A stretch of DNA of 64,000 nucleotides from Mortierella sp. BCC40632 (taxonomy: Eukaryota > Mortierellomycota > Mortierellomycetes > Mortierellales > Mortierellaceae), in NCBI GenBank assembly GCA_011634665.1, contig WAEK01000023.1, positions 605,001-669,000 of the forward strand, in the 5' to 3' direction. The notes under the pieces were generated by a model. That model did no database searches and had not been told where the DNA came from. It was given only the letters and a program-made list of their open reading frames with translations. Position numbers and translations under genes: made by a program. Below are positions 23,692 to 35,170 of this stretch, in pieces (positions within the stretch are counted from its first letter, which is position 1; each line of letters starts with the position of its first letter).

Positions 23692-25095
23692 CTACACATT
23701 GACGGCCTTTGTCGCGTCCTTGCTTTCCTTGCTAGACTCTTCCAAGCTCGCATAAGGATTCATTGCAATGGCCTTGATCACAGGAGGAGAGATATGGGTT
23801 TCAACCGTAATCAATACCTTGACATGGTTAAACATCCGGATTCGGGTCAGTCGACGAGCTGCATCCTCCGCTTCATCACCATCCCCTTCCTCTTCTTCTT
23901 CAATCACAACAGCTCCCTTGCTCGAGACCATCTCTTCCTCTTCATCTTCTTCATAATCACTATCGAACAAACCCTGCTCCGCATCATACGCATTCGTCGC
24001 GTCATCCGGATGGTCCTCCGCAGTGGTCATGGGCTCCTCCAATAACAAACGTTCACCACCATCCTTTTGCGTTGTAGGTTGTTTGGTCTCTTCCACCTTG
24101 TCAGCCGACTTGAATGGTTCCGTAGACCAGTACAATCTCAAGGTCTCACTCGAACTGCTCCAGCCATGTCGTTCCAAGGGAAGTTGATCGACATAGATTC
24201 GTTTCTCTAGACCATATTCGGGTACCAGGACATCAAAGGATTGGTCCTGAACTTGAACCACCACAGCATCCTTGATCACCATACCCTTGGATTGAGTCAA
24301 GTTGCGGATCAATACACTGAGGTAGATATGGCTGCTTTGCTCTTGGGCCTGTTTGGCTGCATCCTTCTTGATATTGCAATGGATTGCCGTCTTTTGACAA
24401 GCTTCCTTGGTCAAGGTCAGCTTTGGCTCTGTTTCAACAAAGAAAGAAAAGAAGATATGACTTAGTATTTCGATAAGGGGAGTTAGACTGGGATGGATCA
24501 GAGAGAGAGAAAGAGAAAGAGAGATTGCTTACCTTCGGTCAAAGAGGCTTCCAGCATTCGATGCACCATAATATCCGCATATCGACGGATTGGAGACGTG
24601 AAATGGGTATAGAGAGGCGCATTCAAGGCATAGTGATGATACTTTTCAGGACTATACACTCCACTGCAAATATACTTGGCTCTCTGCATTGGTTTGATCA
24701 CCAACAACCGAATCACTTCTCGTACATCAGGGTCCTGAATCGCATCCAGCGATTGTTGCAACGTCTTGGAATTGGTGGTATCCAGTCGGATTCCAATCTT
24801 GTTCATATGAGCAATAAACTCGGCCAAACGTCTTTCCAAGGGTTGGTCATGTTTACGCAACAGAGCTTGGTCGGGGAAGGTCTCACAAATCTTTTTGGCA
24901 ACACTCATGTTGGCGAGCAACATGAATTCTTCAATCAATCGGTTACTCTCCTTGAGTTGATACACCGAGACACCCATAGGGTTACAGATCTCGTCCATCT
25001 CGAACGAAAGTCGGATGGATTGGATGGAAAGAGCACCATTGTCGAAACGTTTCTTGCGAAGGATTTGAGAGAGTTTCTATCATTTATCCAAAAGA

Positions 25096-25147
<52 letters not shown>

Positions 25148-28100
25148 TTTCGTGTCAGAGATTAGACTACTCCAACAAAAACTAGAAACAAAAAAAAAAA
25201 TAAATAAAAAAATGCAGCATTGATAAAAGATTTCCTTACGTAAAACATCTTGATATTGTCCTCAACAAGCGAACGTGGCTGTCCAAGGACTTCAATCTTG
25301 GGATCTAAAGAACCTGTCGTGATCACATTCTGTGCATCATCATACGACAGCTGAGCACACGAACGGATCACAGTCTTGGAGAACGATGTATCCAACACCT
25401 CACCTTGCTCCGTCATCTTCCAAAACACTGAAAACGCCAATCGTTCCACTTGAGCATTCAAACTACAAAGATCTTCACAAAGAACGTTGGGAAGCATGGG
25501 GATCGCCTTTTGAACCAGATACACGGTTGTCGCCCTGGACTTGGCTTCCTTATCCAAGGCAGAACCTGACTTGACAAAATGAGACACATCCGCGATATGA
25601 ACACCAATCTCATAGGTACCATCTCCCAATGGTTTACAAGACACGGCATCATCCAAATCCTTGGCCGTCGCAGGATCAATCGTAAAGATACATTCCTGAC
25701 GTAAATCCCGTCGACGAAGGATTTCTTCTTCAGGAATCGTCCAAGAGGCTTCTGGGAGACATTTCTCTACCTTGTCTCCAAAGGCTGTGGTGATCACATT
25801 GTTGTTGGCCAACAAGGCCTCTGTTTCAATCTCAATGTTGCCAATGTCACCCAGTTGACGTTCAAGTTGTCCAAAGGGATGAAGAGAACTCAAGGGCCAA
25901 CGTTTGATGGTTGCCACAAACAGTTTGTGAACATAGTTGGCATGACCTTCAACAAAATCCTTGGGTACTTGGTCAATAGGAATTGCTACCAAGGGGACAC
26001 GCTTGTCCGTCTAATCAGTTTCATTGTAGACGTGGGAAAGAAAATAATAATAATAAAAAAAAAATGTTATTTTCTCTAGGGCTCTCCTTTTTTTTTTTTT
26101 TCAAACACAACAGCAGCAGCAACAGCAGCAAAAAAAAAAAAAAACTTACCGGCTTGAACCAGACAATTCTGGGCAGATCCTTGTCAAGGTCATCCGTTCT
26201 CTTGCGTTCAGTCTTCTTTGTAGATCCACTGGGTCGTTGCAATGTCAACGTACCCGAAAACATCTGAGTCAAAGATCGTTCCACAATCGAAACCACTCGT
26301 CCATGATATTTTGGTCGTACTTCCTCTACATCTCCATCCCCTGGCTCTTCCGACTCCTCCACTCGTCGAGTCTTGACCTTGTTGGCATTGTCCATCTTGT
26401 GCACAGGCAAATCTTCTGGATCAATCAACTCGATACCAACCACATCTCCTTCCAAGGCTCGGTTACGATCCTTACTTCCACAAATGTAAACATCTCCATC
26501 GGGCAAAGAGTCAACGGTCACATAGGCATCAGAACGGTTTCGTTTGTTGATTCGGAGTACTCCCTGAACATACTTGTCCTTTTGCTTGGTCGACAATAGA
26601 TGAAAGTCGGAATATGCCAAATGGGCTGTAAAGAGAGGTCGTCGACCATGACCACTGTCCTTGAAGTTGACGCTTTCCCGTTTAGAGTGGAGTGCAGGTG
26701 TAGCTAAAAGGAGAGAACAACAACAACAATAATAATAGAAAGGGAGGTAGAAATGTTAGCATCAATACAAAAAAAAAAAAGGGCGAAAAAAAAAAAAAAA
26801 AAAAAAAAGAGTGAGAGAGAGGTCATTACACATGCGCCAGTTCTGATGGTCTGAATCCTTGAACCCATTCATCATCGAAAGTCGCTTGCTACCCATAGAA
26901 CCATTCGTGGCCGAACCAGCTCCCATCATCGGCAAGGCCGAAGCACGTCTCGATTGGAACGCGGTCGTAAACCGACGACGATCCTGAGCATCATCATTGT
27001 TCACAAGTGCTGCAGTAGCATTCGCAGCAGCAGAAGCTGCTGCCCCTCCTGATACTCCCTTCATATGAAGAGGAAGTCCCGCCGCAAATTCTGCCAAGGA
27101 CTCTGCATTGACATTCGATCCTGACTTTTGATGCGATGTCTTTGAAGAATAACTCGATCGGTTACTGGCCGGTCCTTTGCCCTCAAGCACCGAAAGTGCA
27201 TCCGCAATAGCATCAGGTTCTTCATCATTCTCAAAACTATGCAACGTTGGCACATAGGCTCGTCCTTCCTGAAGAGCTGCAACTTCCTCCGGTCGAATAA
27301 TGACTGAACGACGGTTTGGCTGATATCCCGAAAGTGTTCCTTCTGTCTTTGTCGTCGTCGGTGTGACCGAAATAGAGCGACGGTTTGAACCCAGGGTAGG
27401 CTCTGCGCCTGCGTAGGACACCGAGCGTCTGTTGACACTCCTCTCTCCAATCTTGACTGGTTCATGTTCGACCGCCTAAATGCAATGCAGGTGTCACAAA
27501 ATGAAAAATACAAAGGAACATTGGAGGATAAGTGTCTCGAGTTGATATACTAATCACCCATTCGACCGAGGGCTCTTTTTTTTTTTTTTTTTTTTTTTCA
27601 GACAATAAGAAAAAAAAAGGATATTATTACCGGCAAAGACTTCTTCGACTCGGAAAGTGAAAGACGACGAAGAGTCGCCACAGTCGAGTGCAAAGCATTG
27701 GTGATGGTTGTTCCAGGAGGAGGCTGAGAAATATGAAGGACCGTAGTCGTGGCCGAAGATGAATGACTCTGCGGAGCAACAGAAGAAGTGGCAGCACTCA
27801 ACGAGTTTCGGGTCGACAATGCAGACATGGAAAGTCGTTTCTCATGTCGACTACTGGTTCCTGAGGTCGACTGACCATGTTCCGCAAACGGTCCACTGGT
27901 GTTCGAGGGTGGCAAACCCTTCAACGATTTGATAATCTCATGGATCGACTCAACAGTCTTGGGTGCTTCCTTATCCCCTTCCTGTTGATTTGGCGATGAC
28001 CAGTGATCCTTCATTGATAGACTGCGGACATGCCCACGACGACCTGCCGTAGGCGTTGGGAGTTCCAAAGGACCATGTCCCAACGAGCCAAAGCCCGTGG

Positions 28101-29799
28101 GCTTCTCCGAGGCATTCTCCTCCACTGTCGGGAGTCCACCTGGAAGGCGTCCAAACTTGTCGCCTGAAAAAGCAGAGGATCGACGACTGATGGGACTGGC
28201 CGAGGTCAGAGGCGAGACCAGGCTGTTGCCTAATCCTGCACTGAATGTGGCCGAAGATGGCGCCGAGGAAGGATCACGTCCCAAGGTTGTCTTGATCTTT
28301 ACAGGCTCTCGAGGACGAACGTCCTTGAAGGACTGGGGAGCGGCAGACAATGGGTCCACTCGAGGCTCCATCAGCTGATCTGGTGCCACACTGCCGTTGT
28401 CTGGCGACAATGGATGGAGAGGTGCATGGTTCGAGGGCAAAGGCGATGCAGGAGCAGAGGTGGTAGAGGACGTGGGCGAGGCTGGCGACGGCACTGCGGA
28501 AGACGAGAGAGTAGGTGGGCGTACAGGGTCATCATTTGTCTTTGGAGGATGCGAGCCCATGTTGTTGACCTTCTTGTCCTTGACTGTTGTTGTGGAAACC
28601 GCCTCCTGATGCTGAGGCACATTTTTGGACTGCGGCTCGTTTTCAGTCATGTTGGCGGCTCGCTTGGATGTCTTTTTTCGGCGAGAGGTAGTGTCGAGCG
28701 CCCTTCCGACGCCCGAAATGTCCGGGTTAGGATGCGACTCTTCCTGCTGTTGCAAAGTCTTCTTTGAACCCTTGCTCTTCTTGGTCGGTTTATTGTCCGT
28801 GACTGAGATGGTGTCCACGCTGGCAGATGTGATGTTGGCGTCGAGAGCCTTCTTCTTGAGAGCATCTGATGAAGAGGCCTCCGCCGCAGCCGTGCCCTTG
28901 GCGGCGGGCTCCGCCTTGTTTGTCTTTTTCTTCCTGTTGTTGGCAGAGGCGCTCTTTTTCTTGCCGTTACCACTGTCAGCAACATCGGTGTTGGATGAGA
29001 GCACCTCCTCGCGCTTTGACATCAGCCCAATGAGCTCGCCTTGGGTGGATGTGGGGTCGACTGAATGAGAGTTGGCCGTAGTGGATGAGGATGACGCCGA
29101 GGTTGCCTTGGAACCAGCCTTGCCCCTTTGCTTTCCTTTGCGACCGCTGCTCTTGTCTGACCCTTCAACCACGTTGCTGCCACTGGCACCGGAGGTTGCT
29201 TCGTCCACAGTCGTGGAGGTCGGGGTTGGGATCGAGTCTGCTGCTGTTGCTGCTGCGGCAGTGTTCGATGGGGGCACAGTCGCCTTGGTCGCCTTGGCTG
29301 GCCTCTGCTTCTTGGTTCCGGACCGTTTGGTCTCGGAAGAGGGGGTCTGCTGGATGTCAGCGGGGGAGGGACCTTCCACGGATACAGCTGCAGCAACAGC
29401 AGACACAGGATCAGATCCTTCTGCAGCGTTAGATTGAGCTCGCTTCCTGGCTCGCTTCTCCTTGGCCTTGGCCTTGGATTTGGCCTTGGACTTGATCTCG
29501 TCCTGGGTCTTGCTCTCTTTGGTAGTCTCTGTGCTAATGCCTGTGCTGTCCGGAGCGCCATCATTGGCCTTCTTGGAGGGCTCTTTGGTGGCAGTTACCC
29601 CTTCTTTTGCAGAGTCTTTCGACAGGGCTTTGGAAGGGCGTCGCTGGGTTCGCCTGCGGGGGTGAGCATCAGCAGATGAGGCATCAGCAGCAGAAGCGGG
29701 CTGAGACTCGTGGTGATGAGCAGCGGGGGCGGAGGCGGAGACGGGGGCGGGGGCAGGAGCAGATGCAGAAGCAGATGAAGGGGCGAGAACGCTTGTCAT
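23692..29799 (-). CDS. SSD1: SSD1/DIS3L2-family RNB-domain protein with intact catalytic aspartates
   Basis: Six minus-strand exons (27631..29799, 26830..27475, 26150..26703, 25240..26010, 24533..25076, 23692..24428) join in phase to about 1806 aa. The first about 940 residues are low complexity (Ser/Ala/Lys-rich, many RRLS/RRSV/KRLS basophilic sites). Cold-shock/S1-like regions follow (GRRPLFTAHL, LRINKRNRSDAYV, VYICGSKDRNRALEGDVVGIEL), then the RNB domain (LCEDLCSLNAQVERLAFS, HFTSPIRRYADIMVHRML) and a C-terminal domain with an acidic insert. RNB nucleases degrade RNA 3' to 5'; yeast Ssd1 binds 5'UTR motifs of cell-wall mRNAs and is catalytically dead. Here IDPATAKDLDDAV (Asp near 1235, 1241, 1243, 1244) keeps the full metal-binding set. 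An in-frame ATG at 29901 has a poorer context, so 29799 was used. Confidence 0.93.
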
Positions 29800-30095
29800 T
29801 TCGCTTTGCAGTGGAGGAGGAGGGAGGAACTCGAGAGGGGGGGGGGGGGAGAGAGAGATGTTGGCGATGGATTTGGGAATGGATCCGTGAAAATTTATCA
29901 TCAAAAAAAGAAGAAAGAAGAGCGTGAAGGTTGGGGAGGAACCGGAAAGATTTGAAAGAAGGATGCGGATGAAGCGGAAGGAGGATGGCGACGTGTCGAC
30001 AAAGAGAAAAGAGAGAAGAGAAGAAGAGAAGAAGAGAGAGAGAGAGAGAGAGAAAGAAAAAAAGAAAAAAAGCTAAAACTCGAGACAAGAAAAAA

Positions 30096-30126
<31 letters not shown>

Positions 30127-30317
30127 AGAAGCGTCTTACACGCGACAGCACTTTGGAAGATGGCGCCCGGGAGAGAGAGAGAGAAAGGGGGAGAAAAGAG
30201 GGTGATGGACTCTCTCCGCCGAGCTGATCCGTTGTGTACAACCTCGGCCGCCAGAGTGCTGGACGCTGGTTGGTTGCGGATCGCTCTCTTTTCCTTGCAT
30301 CTGTCTCTTTGCTAATA
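29800..30317. promoter_or_regulatory. Divergent promoter region between SSD1 and DHFR
   Basis: About 520 nt separate the two start codons. The SSD1-proximal half is GA-rich on the plus strand (30000-30125), which is CT-rich on the SSD1 coding strand. No TATA box was identified with confidence. Confidence 0.5.
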
Positions 30318-31351
30318 ATGCTTGCTGCTCTCTCGTTTGCCCTGTGGAGAGAGAGAGAGAGGAGAGAGAGGAGAGGCTGTCAATCGGTCACAAAAAAAAA
30401 AAACTCTGTTGACCTTCTCTCCACTTGTTACTTGTTTGCTCGTGTCTTTTTTTTTTTTTTTTTTTAATCCAAACACTTTTTCATCTCCATCTCCATCATC
30501 CATCCACGTGCATTCAGTATTGTTGTCGCCGCCGACCTGGCTTCAGGCATTGGCCGCAATGGCACATTGCCATGGCGTTTGCGCAAGGACATGGCCTTCT
30601 TTGCTCGAATCACCTCCAAGGTGGTTCCCACGCCTGCTGTCGAGACGACTTTTCCAAGACGCGTCAATGCTTGCATCATGGGCCGCGTCACTTGGGAGTC
30701 GATCCCTGCCAAGTTCAGACCTCTCTCTGATCGATTCAACGTGATTGTGTCGCGTAATCCGAACTACCTTGAGTAATAATAATAATTCACTTTGGTCTTT
30801 CCCCCTCCCCCCTTAGTTGTCTCGGGATTAAGTTTTATGGGATCATTGCTCCATGAGCAGAGGACTAGATCCTGTCGACTCTCTCTTATTTTTTTTTATT
30901 GCTTTGCCTCATTCAGCCAATGGCTCATTATTTGCAAACTCTTTTTTTTTTTTTTTTTTTTAGTGGCAAGCCCGAAAAGGACAACCCAATGGTCGCCCTG
31001 GCCAACTCGTTCGAGGCAGCTCTCGACCTAGTTGCCTCTCACCAGGAACAAACCATTGACAGCCACCAAGGCAATGATTTTTTGGTCGAGCGTATCTTTT
31101 TGATTGGTGGAAGTCAACTTTATTCAGAGGGGATCCAATCCAGAGCGTGTTCTCATATCTTTTTGACGCGTATCCAGACCACGGTGGATTGTGATACCTT
31201 CTTTCCCGAGATCAAACCATCAGAATATCAACTCTTGCCTAGTTTGGAGGGTCATGCCTTTTTGGAAACTTTTCTTCAGGAGCCTGTCCAAGGTGGTATC
31301 ATCGAAGAAGGTGGTTTCCAATACGAATATACCGTCTACAACCGTATCTGA
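30318..31351 (+). CDS. DFR1: Dihydrofolate reductase
   Basis: Exons 30318..30343, 30518..30772 and 30964..31351 give about 222 aa. The enzyme reduces dihydrofolate to tetrahydrofolate with NADPH, supplying one-carbon units for thymidylate and purine synthesis. Visible DHFR motifs are IVVAADLASGIGRNGTLPWRL (the substrate loop), an acidic-for-general residue region RKDMAFF, the NADPH-binding CIMGRVTWESIP, NVIVSRNPNY, and ERIFLIGGSQLYSEGI with DCDTFFPEI near the C-terminus. Length is in the normal fungal range. Exon 1 is only 26 nt (MLAALSFA plus two bases) and its donor would be GTGGAG, which is weak, so the first eight residues are less sure than the rest. Intron 2 has GTAATA and a T-rich tract before TAG; the junction restores an Asp codon. 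It is transcribed divergently from SSD1. Confidence 0.92.
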
Positions 31352-31478
31352 TTTTTTTTTTTTTTTTTTTTCCCCATTCTAGTCAAAAAAAAACACACTT
31401 CTCAATGTACATACCAGACATGGCCTCTTTTTGCCTCCAACCCAATCCAACAGCTAACAATGAGCAGAGCAAAGGACA

Positions 31479-31524
<46 letters not shown>

Positions 31525-31665
31525 TATATGTTTGTGTGCCCATGTGTGTGGAACTATGAGAGGAGAAAGGCATTACATTGCCCAAGCTGGCGATATACTT
31601 TTTTTTATTTATTTATTAAGCTACTGTTTGTTTGTTTTGTTTCTACCAGGAAAAGGCTTTTTTTT

Positions 31666-31709
<44 letters not shown>

Positions 31710-31947
31710 CTTTCATACAAATACAAGCTTGCATGGCCAAGATGGCCGTGCGGACCAAATTACAGAATCGGGAGAGAGGATAAGCGAATGAGTAAGTGAA
31801 TAGAAGAGACAAGAGTTATAAAGTGCGTGAGTGAGTGACAGAACGAGAGACAAAGAGACAGAAAGACAGACAGACAGAAAGACAGAGACAGAGACATGAG
31901 ACAGAGAGAGAGAGAGAGAGAGAAAAGAGAAAGAAAGGGCAATTGCT
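31352..31947. other. Convergent 3' region between DHFR and the bZIP gene
   Basis: It holds a (GA)n run (31482-31519), a T-rich block of about 50 nt at 31659-31709 broken by single C residues, and tandem gaca/gaga tetranucleotides (31830-31920). No gene is seen. Confidence 0.6.
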
Positions 31948-33648
31948 CTATGACGATGGCTCCTTCTTGGGCCAGACCCTGCTCCGAATCCGCTCAAGCT
32001 CTAATCCCAACAAAAATCCAAACCGATCAAAAAACTCGTCCGGCATCTGCCAACTATCCTTGTCCAAAGGTGGACCATGACAAATCGCTCCTTCACAAAA
32101 CACTCGAAAGAGTTCATCGGCATCGTAGCGATGTTGATGTACAATCAATTGGGCCCTCAACTTTGGACAAGGGATGAAATCAATTCGGTAGTCGTGCGGT
32201 ACTTGATACACTTTGGGATCAATCTTGGGATCGGTCACCGGCTCGGCCTCTACTAATACACAACACTCTTTGAACAATCGATGACTCTCAACCGTCTCCT
32301 TGCTCCGTTGGACCACACGACATACTCGGTTGAGAAGATCTTCAGTCACTATCACTTCTTTCTCAAGTACTTCTCCTGGTCTCCTCGAGAGATTGACTCG
32401 AAAAGACAGTAATCCGGATGAAGGTTTTCCCATAACAGTGTCCCATGAGGGCTCGGGCTCTTTGCCTTGGATGGATTCGAATAGAGAATCGTCGCTCACT
32501 ACCTCCTGTGGGGTCGCCATGTTGATATGAAGCGACTTTAAAGTGCCTGGAGGGAAGAGAGATGATTGAAGCTCATCAAAGACAGTGGCATGTTTCGTGT
32601 AATCGGTATGTTTGGGTAAAGTCGTTCCCGGCGGCAAATAAGCGGGCCGTGGTACCGACAGCGGGGTCAAGTGGGACGCAGAGGCCTTGCTCTTGCCCTC
32701 CTCTGTGAATTCCTGAACAAATAGAGGCGGTGCTCGGTAAAGGATCTCGCCATCGAACGAAAAGAACCCCTCCTGATTCGGTGGGTGCGCGTCCGATTCG
32801 ACGGTCACGTTGTCTGTTGTCATCATCATCGTCGTCGTTGTCGTGGTGGTGGTCGTCGTCGCGGCAAGTAAATCTGGAGTCACTCCTGCACCGACCGACG
32901 TTCTGTGAGCCGAGGCCATTGTAGGTCTCGGAGACATGGACCCGGTGGTGGTCGAGTCTGGGGTCATGGGCGCAATACTAGCGCTCGAGGCTCGAGGCGA
33001 GGCAATCGAGGGAGCGGAACGGGGTGTAGAAGGAACCGAGCCGGCATGGGGTGAGGTGGGTTGGTCCTGTGAGGATTGTTGCTGTTCAAGCGACTTTTTC
33101 GCTGCAGCACGACTCTCGTAATGACGACGAAAGAGTTCGTTCTTGACATCCTGTAGAATCTCGGCATGGTTTCCTTTGCTCAAAGCCGATTCAAAAGCAA
33201 AGACCACTTCGCGTAGATAAAAGTTTTCGCTTTGTAAGGATCCGACGACAGACTTGAGGTCCCGGATTTGCCGTTGGAACTGACTGGTGACGAGGTAGTG
33301 TTGGTCCTTGAGGTCCCGGATCATGTTCTCGAGTTGATGGAGATGACGCTCCTTCCGGTCCCGGAACGCGCGTTGTGCAGCCCTGTTTTGTTCTTTGCGT
33401 AGGGCAGGGCAGGAAGGTCCGGGCTTGCGCCCAGGTTTTTTTCGCACCTTTTCCTGTAACGAGTCGCCACCGACCGAGGCCCCGGCGGGAGTGGAATCAG
33501 CACTGGCGGGAAAGTGAGAGCCTGGTCCGTGGTTGGGGATAGCGGAGAGGCCATGGCCTGTGTCTGAGAAGATCATGTCGACGTCGTCATCCTGGCCATG
33601 AGACTGGCCAAACTGGTGCTCAGAGTAGGGTCCGTTACCTAGGTTCAT
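31948..33648 (-). CDS. bZIP transcription factor, Yap/Pap1-type basic region with DUF3425-like C-terminus
   Basis: This is a single-exon frame of 566 aa. A Lys/Arg motif, KKPGRKP (70-76), precedes the basic region RKEQNRAAQRAFRDRKERH (84-102), and leucine-zipper heptads run to about 145. The N-A-A-Q-R-A-F-R core with Q and F is characteristic of fungal AP-1 (Yap1/Pap1) factors, and the upstream KPGRKP is also found there. The middle is Ser/Thr/Pro-rich with a Thr run. The C-terminal 120 residues (DYRIDFIPCPKLRAQL, DADELFRVFCEGAICHG, SWQMPDEFFDRFGFLL) resemble the DUF3425 domain attached to some fungal bZIPs. It should act in the nucleus on AP-1-like sites. A CRD-type redox domain is not clear, although Cys residues cluster at the C-terminus. 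The target pathway is unknown. The frame stays open upstream, but the sequence there is repetitive. Confidence 0.85.
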   Translation of the reverse strand: MNLGNGPYSEHQFGQSHGQDDDVDMIFSDTGHGLSAIPNHGPGSHFPASADSTPAGASVGGDSLQEKVRKKPGRKPGPSCPALRKEQNRAAQRAFRDRKERHLHQLENMIRDLKDQHYLVTSQFQRQIRDLKSVVGSLQSENFYLREVVFAFESALSKGNHAEILQDVKNELFRRHYESRAAAKKSLEQQQSSQDQPTSPHAGSVPSTPRSAPSIASPRASSASIAPMTPDSTTTGSMSPRPTMASAHRTSVGAGVTPDLLAATTTTTTTTTTMMMTTDNVTVESDAHPPNQEGFFSFDGEILYRAPPLFVQEFTEEGKSKASASHLTPLSVPRPAYLPPGTTLPKHTDYTKHATVFDELQSSLFPPGTLKSLHINMATPQEVVSDDSLFESIQGKEPEPSWDTVMGKPSSGLLSFRVNLSRRPGEVLEKEVIVTEDLLNRVCRVVQRSKETVESHRLFKECCVLVEAEPVTDPKIDPKVYQVPHDYRIDFIPCPKLRAQLIVHQHRYDADELFRVFCEGAICHGPPLDKDSWQMPDEFFDRFGFLLGLELERIRSRVWPKKEPSS

Positions 33649-33706
33649 GAGGGGCGGTAGGGACGTGGAGATGTAACAATGCTTTGAGAGAAGGTTTCGG
33701 GGGAAA

Positions 33707-33737
<31 letters not shown>

Positions 33738-35170
33738 AAGAGTGGCAAACAGGCTTTCCTGCAGAAAAAGAGAGATCTGAGTGACGGAAAGGGGGGGGGG
33801 GGAAGGGTCTGTCTGTCTGTCTGTCTGTCTGTCGATGGATGGTCAGGTTGACCGAGCTCGGTGCTAATGCATGAAGCAAAAGAAAAAAGAAAAGAAAGAG
33901 TGGAGAGTACTGGTCAAAGGACAAAAGAAAAAAGAAAAGGACAAAAGAACAGACCGCAGTGGGCTACAGGATCCAACGAGAAGAGAGGACAAAGCGAAAG
34001 CGTCGTAGAGAATGGATGGCAAGAGATGGGATTCAGGCTGAGTAATGGAGTAATGTGCAAGAAAGGAAACACAAAAAAAAAAAAAAAAAGAGAGAGAGAG
34101 TGAGAGTGAAAGTGAAAGTGAGGAACTTGACAAACGCTGCAGAGCGGGCGTTGTGAGCAGAGCCCTGCCCACTTTATAATTGCACGCCAGCCGTCCAACT
34201 CAACCAACCAACTCTGGTCAAACCCAACCCAACCCAACCCGATCCAATCCAATCCTCTCCAATCCAACACAACCAAACCCAACCCAACCAACCATCAAAA
34301 GGAGGGAAGAGAGCTGCGTACGTCTCTCTAGTCCAGGCCATCCACTCTAACTAGAAGAGAGAGAGAGGGAGAGCTGTATCCTGATGGGTGTACAATACAA
34401 TTTTTGCACCGTCTACAATCTTTTTTGTTCCCGAGTCTTGCCTGCATATTGGCGCATGCATGAACAGGCTTGGACACAAGCCCATCGGAGAGCCCAAGGG
34501 AATATATGAACACAGCTCTGACGAACAGAGAGGTGGTGTCACTCCTCTGACGAAAGAGAAAAGAGAAGAAAGAAGAGAAAAAGAGAGAGAGAGAGAAAGA
34601 GAGAGAGAGAAAAAAAAGGGCCCTTTCTTCTTGCTCTTTCTAGGGTTCCCCTCTTCAATCGAATTACCCGATTGTGCGGGAATGGATCGGAGGAGGAAGG
34701 TACCAATGTCTTTGTAGTCATACGTAGTCATCATGGGGAGAGTAGGGATGAGCTTCTTGAAGAAATGATTTTCATCCGCATCCGCAGCAATGACAGGCTA
34801 AAAACCGCACCCTCTAGGCCTCTTTCTCTCTTTCTCTCTTTCTCTCTTTCTTTTTTTTCTTTTCTTCTTTTCTTTCCATTTTTCTTTATTGGAGCATAAA
34901 TACAAAAAATGACGGTGTCCAGCAACATTTTGGTCCCCCTCCTCTCTCTCTCTCCCTCTCTTTTTCTTTATTTTTTTTTTATTTCTGTTTCGCACACTTT
35001 CTGAAATAGAGTGATATCAATTCGCGCGGGGCTTGTATCGAACTGTCGTCACCTTTGCGCGCGCAAAGAAGTTCTAGGCACTTGCACAAACTATTTTATT
35101 TTTATGGGGAAAGGAGGGAGAGACGGAGGAGGGAGGTGGGGGGTGAGGGTGGGAAAGAAGGGCGCTACTG
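33649..35170. other. Intergenic: bZIP 5' region and CKS1 3' region
   Basis: It contains a (GA)n tract (33709-33732), a (GTCT)n run (33809-33833), purine-rich stretches (34555-34620) and a C/A-rich segment of aaccc and ccaat units at 34195-34290. No gene is recognised. Confidence 0.55.
34244..34263 (+). promoter_or_regulatory. Cluster of three CCAAT boxes upstream of the bZIP gene
   Basis: CCAAT occurs at 34244, 34249 and 34259 in a C/A-rich segment about 600 nt upstream of the bZIP start codon. CCAAT is the NF-Y/HAP core site, and an NF-YA gene is in this window. In simple-sequence DNA such matches can arise by chance. Confidence 0.25.
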
